A DNA stretch of 64,000 bases, from positions 62,001-126,000 of the forward strand of contig CAKUKM010000002.1 of assembly GCA_934663595.1 (NCBI GenBank), read 5' to 3'. The position numbers and the translations under genes are program-made. Of the stretch, positions 17,664-25,800 are shown one piece after another. Each line of letters begins with the position of its first letter. The first letter of the stretch is position 1. The notes under the pieces are model-generated. The model was given only the letters and a program-made list of their open reading frames with translations, had not been told where the DNA came from and made no database searches. Source of the DNA: an uncultured Clostridia bacterium. GTDB taxonomy: Bacteria > Bacillota > Clostridia > Christensenellales > Aristaeellaceae.

Positions 17664-18731
17664 ATGGCGTTGTTTGAGGTCAAGGACATCGACAAAAGGA
17701 TTTACGAAACCGAGCTGCGCGATTTTCTTCCCGAAAAGATGATCGACATTCACACGCACGTGTGGCTGAGCAGCCTGCGTCCGCCGAAGGAGCTCAAGCC
17801 CGGCGAGGTAAAGCGCACGGTCACGTGGCCGGATCTGGTGGCGCGCGACAACAGCATTGAGGATCTTCAGGAAACGTATCGGCTGATGTTCCCGGGCAAG
17901 GAGGTCACGCCCATGATCTTCACCAGCACCGAGCGCGAAACCGCGCCGGCGCTGAACCAGTATATTTCCGAATGCACGCGCAAAACGGGCGTTCCGGCGC
18001 TGTATTATTCGGTGCCGGAGGAAACGGGCGAGGAACTGGAGCAGAAGATTCGCGCCGGCGGCTTCCTGGGGCTGAAGAGCTATCTCTCGTTTGCCAAGGA
18101 ATACATTCCGGAAAAGGAAATCCGCATTCTGGACTTCTTCCCGTGGTATCAGTGGGAAAAGATGAACGAGATGGGCGCGATCGTGATGCTGCACATCCCG
18201 CGCGACGGCCGTTTGAAGGACCCGGTGAATCTCTGGCAGATCCGCGAAATCGTGGAGGCGTTCCCGAACGTGCGCCTGATCATCGCGCACATCGGCCGCG
18301 CGTATACGCACGAGGACGTCGGCAACGCGTTTGAGATTCTCGAGCCGTGCAAAAATCTGATGTTTGATTTCTCCGCGAACTGCTGCCAGTTTGCGATGGA
18401 GGAACTCCTGAAGGCGGTCGGGCCGGAGCGCGTGATGTTTGGAAGCGATTTGCCGATCCTGCGCATGCGCACGCACCGCATCGAGGAAAACGGAACGTAT
18501 ATCAACCTGATTCCGCCGGGACTGTACGGCGATCCGAAGCAGGACAGGCACCTGCGCGAAGTGACCGCGGAAGAGGCGGAGAAGATCACGTTCTTCATGT
18601 ATGAAGAGATTCTCGCGTTCAAGCGCGCGGCGGAAAAGCTGGGGCTTACGAAGAGCGATATTGAAAAGGCGTTTTACTTAAACGCCAAAAACCTGATCGA
18701 CGGCGCGAGAAAGAGCATTTACGGCGAATAA
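17664..18731 (+). CDS. Amidohydrolase family 2 (TIM-barrel) protein
   Basis: 355 residues with metal-ligand motifs of the amidohydrolase superfamily: IDIHTHVW near residue 28, MLHIPRDGR, LIIAHIGRAYTH, and FGSDLPILRMRTHR. Members with this layout are often lactonases, decarboxylases or deacylases of sugar acids. No signal peptide is present, so it acts in the cytosol. AAGGAGG lies upstream of the ATG, overlapping the end of the kinase gene. The spacing of 12 bp to the isomerase gene shows one operon. The substrate is unknown. Confidence 0.85.
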   Translation: MALFEVKDIDKRIYETELRDFLPEKMIDIHTHVWLSSLRPPKELKPGEVKRTVTWPDLVARDNSIEDLQETYRLMFPGKEVTPMIFTSTERETAPALNQYISECTRKTGVPALYYSVPEETGEELEQKIRAGGFLGLKSYLSFAKEYIPEKEIRILDFFPWYQWEKMNEMGAIVMLHIPRDGRLKDPVNLWQIREIVEAFPNVRLIIAHIGRAYTHEDVGNAFEILEPCKNLMFDFSANCCQFAMEELLKAVGPERVMFGSDLPILRMRTHRIEENGTYINLIPPGLYGDPKQDRHLREVTAEEAEKITFFMYEEILAFKRAAEKLGLTKSDIEKAFYLNAKNLIDGARKSIYGE

Positions 18732-18743
18732 GGAGGCAAAAGC

Positions 18744-20129
18744 ATGAGCATCAAGGTCGGTTATCTGCCGCTGTATATCAAGCTCTACGACGATTCCAAT
18801 CCGGCCACCCGCGTGGGCCTCGACCGGTATTCCAAAACGCTTCAGGACATGATCCGCGCGTTCGATATCGAGGTCGTCGCCTCGCCCACGTGCCGCATCA
18901 AGCCCGAATTCGAAGCGGCGATCGAGCTGTTCCACAGGGAAAACGTGGATGCGATCGTGACGCAGCATCTGGCGTACAGCCCGTCGCTGGAATCGATCGA
19001 CGCGCTGGAGAAGGCGGGCGTTCCGCTGATCGTGCTGGACACCACGCCGGATTACGCGCTTCTGGACATGGCGGGCTATCAGTCCGGCATCATGCCGAAC
19101 CACGGCATTCACGGCGTTCAGGACATGTGCAATCTCCTGAAGCGCCGCGGCATTGAATACTATCTCTGCGTGGGCCACGCGATGCATTCGGACGTAATCG
19201 CGCAGGTCGCGGGCATGTGCCGCGCGGCGGCGGCCGCGAAAGCGTACAAGACCGCGCGCGTCGGCTCGGTCGGCGGATCGTTCACCGGCATGGGCGATTT
19301 CCTGGTTTCCGACGAGGATTATAAGGAAAAGATCGGCGCGGAGGTTTCCTATATGGATACCGAAACGGTCAAGGAATACCTGCCGAAGGTCACGGACGAG
19401 GAAATCGAGCGCGAAATCGCGCTGGACAAGGAGAATTTCGAGGTTGAACTCACGGACGAGAGCGCCTATCGCGAGGCGGTGCGCTCGGGTCTGGCGGTGC
19501 GCAAATGGGCGGACGACAATCGCCTGACGGCGCTGACGGTGAATTTCCTGACGCTGGATATCTGCGGGCTTCCCAAGATGCCGTTTATCGAATGCAGCAA
19601 GACGATGGTGCGCGGCCTAGGCTATGCGGGCGAGGGCGACGTGCTGACGGCGGGTCTGGTCGGCGCGCTCAGGAGCGTGTATCACGACACGACGTTTACC
19701 GAGATGTTCTGCCCCGACTGGAAGGAGGACGTGATTCTCTTAAGCCACATGGGCGAGATCAACTATGATCTGGCGCAGTGGAAGCCGGTGCTGCGCACGG
19801 TGCCGTTCAATTACAATACCTGCGGCGACACTGCGGCGGCGTACACCTGCTATCGCCCGGGCAAGGCGGTGTTTGTAAACGTCGCGCCGGCGAAAACGGG
19901 CTTTTCGCTGATTGCGACGAACGTCGAGCTGCTCGATTGCGGCCTGCGCCACGGCGCGTACAAATACGCGGTGCAGGGCTGGATGAAGCCGGAGAAGCCG
20001 CTTACCGAATTCCTGAAGGAATTCTCGGAATTGGGCGGCACGCACCATTCCGCGATGGTCTACAATGCGGACATCGAGGAAATCCTCGCGTTCGGCCGGA
20101 TGATGGGCTTCGAGGTGCACAGAATCTAA
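18744..20129 (+). CDS. L-fucose/L-arabinose isomerase-like protein
   Basis: 461 residues resembling the L-arabinose isomerase fold: N-terminal GYLPLYIKLYD, a Rossmann-like domain with NVDAIVTQHLAYSPS, then the metal-site region LGYAGEGDVLTAGLVGAL, FTEMFCPDWKED and LLSHMGEIN, and a late histidine in LRHGAYKYAVQGW. These Glu/His positions are the usual manganese ligands. The enzyme probably interconverts an aldose and a ketose, feeding the upstream FGGY ketose kinase. AAGGAGG precedes the ATG. Sequence differs enough from AraA and FucI that the sugar should not be assumed. Confidence 0.85.
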   Translation: MSIKVGYLPLYIKLYDDSNPATRVGLDRYSKTLQDMIRAFDIEVVASPTCRIKPEFEAAIELFHRENVDAIVTQHLAYSPSLESIDALEKAGVPLIVLDTTPDYALLDMAGYQSGIMPNHGIHGVQDMCNLLKRRGIEYYLCVGHAMHSDVIAQVAGMCRAAAAAKAYKTARVGSVGGSFTGMGDFLVSDEDYKEKIGAEVSYMDTETVKEYLPKVTDEEIEREIALDKENFEVELTDESAYREAVRSGLAVRKWADDNRLTALTVNFLTLDICGLPKMPFIECSKTMVRGLGYAGEGDVLTAGLVGALRSVYHDTTFTEMFCPDWKEDVILLSHMGEINYDLAQWKPVLRTVPFNYNTCGDTAAAYTCYRPGKAVFVNVAPAKTGFSLIATNVELLDCGLRHGAYKYAVQGWMKPEKPLTEFLKEFSELGGTHHSAMVYNADIEEILAFGRMMGFEVHRI

Positions 20130-20168
20130 GATCTTTCATAAAACACTTTATTAAAGGAGAGAAGAAAA

Positions 20169-20801
20169 ATGGAATTCAAGGTAGTACAGAAGGAACTCGA
20201 ACTGCAGTCCCGCGGCTGGATCCCCACTTTCCACGACGTAACCACCGAGGTCAACGCGATCGTTGAAGCCTCCGGCGTGAAGAACGGCACGGTCTGCGTC
20301 GCTTCCCACCACACCACCTGCTCCGTGATGATTCAGGAATGCTCCCATGATATCGATTCGTTCGATCTGGAGTACCTGCAGCACGACCTGCTCGACATCA
20401 TGCGCAAGATGATCCCCGATTTCGCCGAGGAACATCAGTATCGCCATCCCGGCCCGATTCACGCGCAGTACGGCCGCTTCGTCAATGAGCCCGGCGATTT
20501 CACCAGCATGAACACCGACGGCCACCTGCGCAGCGTGTTCTTCGGCCGCAGCGAATGCATCACGATTAAGGACGGCAAGCTCGATACCGGCGAATTCGCG
20601 CACATTTACTTCATCGACTGGGACCATGTCCGCGCGCGCCGCCGCCAGCTGAACGTGACCGTAATGGGCACGACCGAGGACGTCGAGAGCCGCAAGTACA
20701 ACAACGGCGAAGTGATCGACACGAACCACAAGTTCGTGCCCGAGGAGAAGGCCGACGACATCCACTACACGCTGCAGATCAAGGATCGCCCCAGAAAGTG
20801 A
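20169..20801 (+). CDS. YjbQ family (UPF0047) protein, copy 2
   Basis: 210 residues, longer than copy 1 by a C-terminal extension of about 40 residues that ends KDRPRK. Core motifs match copy 1: ASHHTTCSVMIQE, HPGP, NTDGHLRSVFFGRSE and TGEFAHIYFIDWD. The replacement of the common LGTWQ-type end motif is shared by both copies. Codon use here is unusually optimal (many CTG, AAG, CGC), suggesting high expression. AAAGGAGA lies 10 bp before the ATG. The overlap with the next gene (GTGA) indicates coupling to the SIS isomerase. Confidence 0.85.
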   Translation: MEFKVVQKELELQSRGWIPTFHDVTTEVNAIVEASGVKNGTVCVASHHTTCSVMIQECSHDIDSFDLEYLQHDLLDIMRKMIPDFAEEHQYRHPGPIHAQYGRFVNEPGDFTSMNTDGHLRSVFFGRSECITIKDGKLDTGEFAHIYFIDWDHVRARRRQLNVTVMGTTEDVESRKYNNGEVIDTNHKFVPEEKADDIHYTLQIKDRPRK

Positions 20802-21406
20802 CGCCTATGAACAGCAAAAACGCATGGCGGGCGGCGCAGGACGCGTTTCTGATTGAGGCGAACGCGGTGGAAAACGCGCTTTCCGCCATTCCGGAGGAAA
20901 GCTTCATGCGCGCGGTGGATGTGCTTTCGAAGGCCGAGCGCATTGCCGCGGCGGGCTGCGGGCATTCGGGCATCGTCTGCCAGCATTTCGCGCATCTGAT
21001 GTGCTGCATCGAGCGGCCGGCGCGGTTCATTTCGCCCGCCGAGGCGGTGCACGGCGCGACCGGTTTTCTGAAAAAGGGCGACGTGATGGTGTTTGCGTCG
21101 CGCGGCGGCAAGACGAAGGAGCTTCTGCCGATTCTCGATATCTGCAAAAAGAAGGAGGTTACGGTGATTTCCGTGACCGAAAACCTGGCCTCGCCGCTCG
21201 CGGAGGGCGCGGATATCGTCATTCCCATGGCGGTCACGCGGGAAACCGACCGCTACAACAGCCAGGGCACCACGTCCACGACGGTGCTGAGCGTGATCTT
21301 CGACGCGCTGCAGACCGCGCTGATCGAGGTCACCGGCTACAAAAACGAACAGTTCGCGCTGATTCACCCCGGCGGGGCGGTCGGCGAACGGCTGAACCAC
21401 CACTGA
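20798..21406 (+). CDS. SIS-domain sugar-phosphate isomerase, KdsD-like without CBS domains
   Basis: 202 residues from GTG 20798, which overlaps the yjbQ stop (GTGA); ATG 20807 is an alternative and neither has a strong ribosome site. The single SIS domain has AAAGCGHSG, FASRGGKTKELLPIL, VISVTEN and the ending LIHPGGAVGERL. HPGG endings are typical of D-arabinose-5-phosphate isomerases, but the CBS pair of KdsD is missing. It would isomerise an aldose/ketose phosphate, the likely last step encoded in this arm. A hairpin terminator follows. Confidence 0.85.
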   Translation: MTPMNSKNAWRAAQDAFLIEANAVENALSAIPEESFMRAVDVLSKAERIAAAGCGHSGIVCQHFAHLMCCIERPARFISPAEAVHGATGFLKKGDVMVFASRGGKTKELLPILDICKKKEVTVISVTENLASPLAEGADIVIPMAVTRETDRYNSQGTTSTTVLSVIFDALQTALIEVTGYKNEQFALIHPGGAVGERLNHH

Positions 21407-21445
21407 AAAAGCGGAGCGCTGCCGATTGGGCGGCGCTCCGCTTCA
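21407..21445 (+). terminator. Terminator of the kinase arm
   Basis: GCGGAGCGCTGCC (21411-21423) pairs with GGCGGCGCTCCGC (21429-21441) over 13 positions with one wobble. The T tract is poor (CTTCAGTTTA), so termination may be incomplete. Confidence 0.65.
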
Positions 21446-21581
21446 GTTTATTTCGAAAAGTCCGGCCGGAATTTCTGTTTGCGGGGCGACATATATTCTG
21501 TATGCTTCCCTGAAATATGCGCTTGGATGCGGTTGTTTCGAAGAAATGAGAACATTAATGCCGTTTTAACTAGAATAATCA

Positions 21582-21610
21582 TAGACAATAAGCGGCGATG
21601 ATGCTATAAT
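21582..21610 (+). promoter_or_regulatory. Strong promoter of the pilus operon
   Basis: TAGACA (21582-21587), a 17-bp spacer and TATAAT (21605-21610) with an upstream TGC form an extended -10 promoter. The transcript would begin about 157 nt before the first gene. Confidence 0.75.
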
Positions 21611-21774
21611 GAGGCGATCTCAAGGGGGAGCTCCGGTTTTCCCTTGCGAGAGCAGTCAGCGCCGGCATTTGCGGGCGATATATGGGAAAATGGAGAACCT
21701 CACCTCGCCCTTTCGCGGAGTGAGGGCTGTTGCATGATTTGAATTGCGCGAGGGCGCGCCGGGAGTGTGAAAAG
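21611..21774 (+). other. Structured 5' leader of the pilus operon, no gene
   Basis: About 160 bases with no supported gene. A first hairpin pairs TCTCAAGGG with CCCTTGCGAGA (about 21618-21652). Its loop-side TTTTCCC can instead pair with GGGAAAA near 21684, so two exclusive folds are possible. A third hairpin, CCTCAC...GTGAGG, lies at about 21697-21724. No T tract follows. I do not recognise a known riboswitch. The rest of the gap, 21446-21581, shows nothing. Confidence 0.4.
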
Positions 21775-22221
21775 ATGGCGGATAAAGAGTTGAAAAAGCT
21801 CAGGCGCTCGGAGCTGGTGGAGCTGCTTTGCCAGATGCGCGAAACGGTGGATGAGCTGGGCGAAAAGAATCGCCAGCTTCAGGCGCAGCTGGAGGCGGCC
21901 GAGGCGCGCTGCGTGCAGCAGGCGCAGAACACGGACGAGGAGCGCAGGGCCGAGGAGGCCGCGCTGCGCGAGGAAATGCGCCGCGTTCTGGAAAAGGTGG
22001 ATTCAATGGGCGTGGCCATTCAGCATTGCGGCGAGGCCGACCGGCGCATCAAGGCCGCCGAGGCGGAGGCGCAGAGGATGCTGGCAAACGCGCAGGCGGA
22101 GGCCGATGCGATGCGCGCGGCCGCGGAGCGCGATATTGCGGCGCGCAAGGAAGCGTTTACGCGCCAGTGCGAAGAGCTTTTGCGCGGGCAGGAGGCGCTG
22201 CGCCGCCTGATGAGCGACTGA
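21775..22221 (+). CDS. Coiled-coil protein of the pilus operon
   Basis: 148 residues, almost entirely heptad-repeat helix (KKLRRSELVELLCQMRETV, then long Glu/Ala/Arg stretches including EAEAQRMLANAQAEAD). There is no signal peptide or membrane helix, so it is cytosolic. The ATG at 21775 follows GGGAGTG; an upstream TTG frame is not supported. It heads the pilus operon, 18 bp before the signal peptidase. Similar small coiled-coil proteins accompany signal peptidase and pilin genes in other Clostridia as far as I know, but their role is unclear; a membrane-site scaffold is one possibility. Confidence 0.75.
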   Translation: MADKELKKLRRSELVELLCQMRETVDELGEKNRQLQAQLEAAEARCVQQAQNTDEERRAEEAALREEMRRVLEKVDSMGVAIQHCGEADRRIKAAEAEAQRMLANAQAEADAMRAAAERDIAARKEAFTRQCEELLRGQEALRRLMSD

Positions 22222-22239
22222 CAAAGAGGAATAAGAAAA

Positions 22240-22818
22240 ATGCAGAATATGAATTCCTATCCCAGCATGGACGCGCTCCGGGCGGAACAGAAGCGCCTGA
22301 GGCACCGGCGCAGATATCGCCGCGCGCTGGGCGGCACGGTGGGCGTGCTGGTCGTGGTTGCGGCGCTGGCCGTGCTGGTATCGACGCTGTTTATGCCGGT
22401 ATTCCGAATCACCGGCTCCAGCATGGAGCCGAATTTGAACGACGGCGATATCATCGTGGCCATGAAGACCAGCAGCTTCCACCGCGGTCAGGTCTGCGGG
22501 TTTTACTTCAATAATAAGCTGCTGCTCAAGCGCGTGATCGCTACCGCGGGCATGTGGGTGTCGATCGACGACGACGGCTATGTCTATGTCGACGGCGAAA
22601 AGCTCGACGAGCCGTATGTGACCGATCGCGATAAGGGCGTTACGGATTTGGAATATCCCGTGCAGGTTCCGGATGGCTGCGTGTTCGTGCTGGGCGATCA
22701 TCGCTCCACGTCCATCGACAGCCGCAGCTCCGTCGTGGGATTCATTAAAGAGGACGAAACGGTCGGGCAGATCGTAATGCGCATCTGGCCGATTCAGGAT
22801 TTCGGATGGATTGAATAA
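22240..22818 (+). CDS. lepB: Signal peptidase I of the pilus operon
   Basis: 192 residues. A basic N-terminal tail of about 35 residues precedes one membrane helix (VGVLVVVAALAVLVSTLFM). The Ser-Lys catalytic dyad is visible as S61 in TGSSMEPNL and K97 in LLKRVIATAG; GDHRSTSIDSR is box E. It cleaves signal peptides outside the membrane. Its place between the coiled-coil gene and the pilus proteins suggests it is dedicated to pilin precursors, as seen for SipA/LepB in other pilus islands. Confidence 0.92.
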   Translation: MQNMNSYPSMDALRAEQKRLRHRRRYRRALGGTVGVLVVVAALAVLVSTLFMPVFRITGSSMEPNLNDGDIIVAMKTSSFHRGQVCGFYFNNKLLLKRVIATAGMWVSIDDDGYVYVDGEKLDEPYVTDRDKGVTDLEYPVQVPDGCVFVLGDHRSTSIDSRSSVVGFIKEDETVGQIVMRIWPIQDFGWIE

Positions 22819-22849
22819 GCCGAGCGTATTGTCTCTGGAGGGATGACCA

Positions 22850-25800
22850 GTGAAAAGGACAAACCGTTTCAGACAATATATTGAGGAATGCATGCATAAC
22901 AGGGCGCGCCGCAGAGGGCTGTACGCCCTGCTTTGTGTGCTTTCCGTGCTGGTTGCCGGCGGCGTGACGTATGAGCTGGTGCGCCCCGCAATCACGATTA
23001 CAATTCCTCCGGAGTGCGGAATCGAGGCGCACGTGCATTCGGATTCCTGCTATGAATCGCATCTCGCATGCGGCCTGGAGGAAGGCGAGCAGCACGCGCA
23101 CGGCCCGGAATGCTATGCCACCGTGCTGGTCTGCGATCGCGCGCAGCATACGCACGAGGAATCGTGCTATCCCAGGGAAATCATTGAGCCGACGCTCCCG
23201 CCGGCCCCGGAAATTGCGGAAGAACCGGAAATCACGGCCGAACCGGAAACGACCGAACAGCCTGCGGTTTCCGAAGAGCAGCCCTCCCCCGCTCCCGAAA
23301 TCACGGAGGAACCGGAAATCACCGAGGAGCCTGTAATTGCCGAAGAACCCGCAATTACGGAAGAGACCGCAATTACGGAAGAACCGGAAATGACCGAGCA
23401 GCCCGCAATTACGGAAGAACCGGCGATTACCGAAGAACCCGCAATTACGGAAGAACCCGCAATCACGGAAGCACCGACCGCCGCGCCCGTTGCCCTTTCG
23501 GAGCTGGCGGGAACCGGGCGCATGCTCGTGGGCGAAGAGGGCGTATGGAGCTTTACCGCCCGGAACGCCGACGAGGCGCGCTATGCGATTATCGCGGCGG
23601 ACGGAAGCGTGGTCGCGCAGGGCGAGGTTTCGCTGGAGGAGCCGGGCATTCGCTATCGCGCCGGAGAATCGGGCGTGTATACGATTCGTGTGGAGGCGCT
23701 GAATGCGTTCGGCAGCGCGAGCGCGGAGCGCCGTCTGGCGGTTGGCATGGGCGAGCTGAGCGTGAATGCGATTGCGAACGCGCGCTCCTGCTTCGGCGGC
23801 GAGGAAATTGCGTTCAGCACGTCCGTTGCGGGCGGCGTCGCGCCGGTTCAGGTGCGCGCGACCGTTCGCCAGGGCGATATCGTGCTGTTTGAATCCGAAA
23901 ATTATGCGCAGGAGGAACTGCGCGCCACCGCGCTCGAGCTGGACGGCGTTACGGAAATTGCGCTCACGCTGACCGCGACGGACGCGCTGGGCGAAACGGC
24001 GACCGCGGAGGCATCGCTGCCCTGCGCCGTGCGCGCGACCGAGACGCGCTCGAGCTGGGAGCGCTCGGTTTCGAATGCGATTCTGACCGGCAACTGGCCG
24101 GAGGATCTCCTTTCCATCGCCCGCACGCAGCTGGATTACGAGGAAAGCCGCGTCAATTTCATCATCGATCAGGACGGTCTGCGCAAGGGCTATACGCGCT
24201 ACGGCCACTGGTACGGCGCGAATTATCGCGACTGGTGCGCGATGTACGTGTCCTTCTGCCTGAATTACGCGAACATTCCGGAGAGCGGCTTCCCGCGCGA
24301 GGCGAAGAGCGAGCGCTGGATTGGCATGCTGAGCGATCGCGGACTGTACGCGCCCGCAAATCAGGCCGATCCACAGCCGGGCGACCTTGTGTTCTTCGAT
24401 TGGGAAAACGACGGCCGCGCCGATCATGTCGGCGTCGTGGAATCGGCAAACGATCGCGCAATTGCGACGATCGAGGGCAATTCCGGCAACCGCGTGCGCC
24501 GCAATGAATATCGCCGCGACGATGCGGTAATTCTCGGCTACGGCAGCCTGAACGCCGCCTACGAGCGCTGGCAGCAGTCGCACGCCACGCCCGAACCGAC
24601 GGTGGAAGTCACGGTCGAACCGACTGTTGAGCCGACGATTGAGCCTTCTATCCAGCCGACGGTCGAAGCTACGATTGAACCGACTGTGGAAGTAACCGCG
24701 GAATCGTCCATCGAACCGACGGTCGAAGTTACGGTTGAACCTATTGCGGAAGTAACCGCGGAACCGTCCATCGAACCGACGATTGAAGCTACGGTTGAAC
24801 CCACTGCGGAGGTAACCGTCGAGCCGACGGCTGAAATGACGATTGAACCTTCTATCGAACCGTCCATCGAGCCGTCTGTCGAACCCTCTGTCGAACCCTC
24901 TGTTGCTCCCGCCGACGAAGCGATCGACGAGCCCGACGAGGCGCGGCGGATCGAGGCGTGGGTGCTTTCGCTCGCAAAGCCTGCGGACGATGCGGACGAG
25001 GAGACTGCGCTGGCCTACGACGCGCAGCTGGACGAAATCGTGGATGCGGCGATCGCCGCGCGCGATTCCGGCAGCATCGATGAAACCGAGGCCATGCGCC
25101 TGCTGATCATGGTCGTGGAGCGCCAGAGAAACGGCGCGTCCGCGTGCTACAGCGCGCAGTATCCGGTGATTTTCGCGCTCCGTCAGCCGGCGGAGGGCGC
25201 GGATGTGGACGCGGTGATTGAATATGATCATCTCGCGGCGGCGCTGCGCGAGCAGTTGGCCAACGCCTATGGCGCGGGCGAGCTCACGCGCGCGGAATAT
25301 GTGATTCTGCAGTCGATGCTGGATCGCGTGCCGGCGCAGCCGATTGCGTGCGTGTATGCGGCGCTGGACGGCGCGGTGCGCGTGACGCACGAGGAAAGCG
25401 GCAATTTCAATCAGGAAACGCTGAATGCCGAGATTTATGCGGAGGACTCCGAGGCATACGCGCAGTATTTTGGCGAGCTCGCGCTGCAGCTGGCGCTGGA
25501 GGGCCGCGACATCGAGAGCGCGCTGGTGCTGAATGTTGAATTCAGCGCGTCTCCCGCGGAGGTCGCGGTGCGCCTGCCCGATTCGCTCGCGGCATGCGCA
25601 AATCTTCGCGCGGCGCATCGCGGTGCGGACGGCTGGGAATGGCTGGATGTGGAGCGCATCACGAGCGAAAGCGGCGAGGTCTTTGCCCTGTTCCGCGCGG
25701 ATTCCTTCTCGCCGTTTGCGCTACTGGCCGTTTCCGAGACCGGCGAAACGGGCGTGAATCTGGCGGAATATGTCGGCGCGCGCGGCGGCAATATCGCGCT

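Noticed and set aside
15843..18551. A 902-codon open frame on the minus strand
   Set aside because: It is antisense to the FGGY kinase and amidohydrolase genes and has Arg/His-rich low-complexity sequence with no family match.
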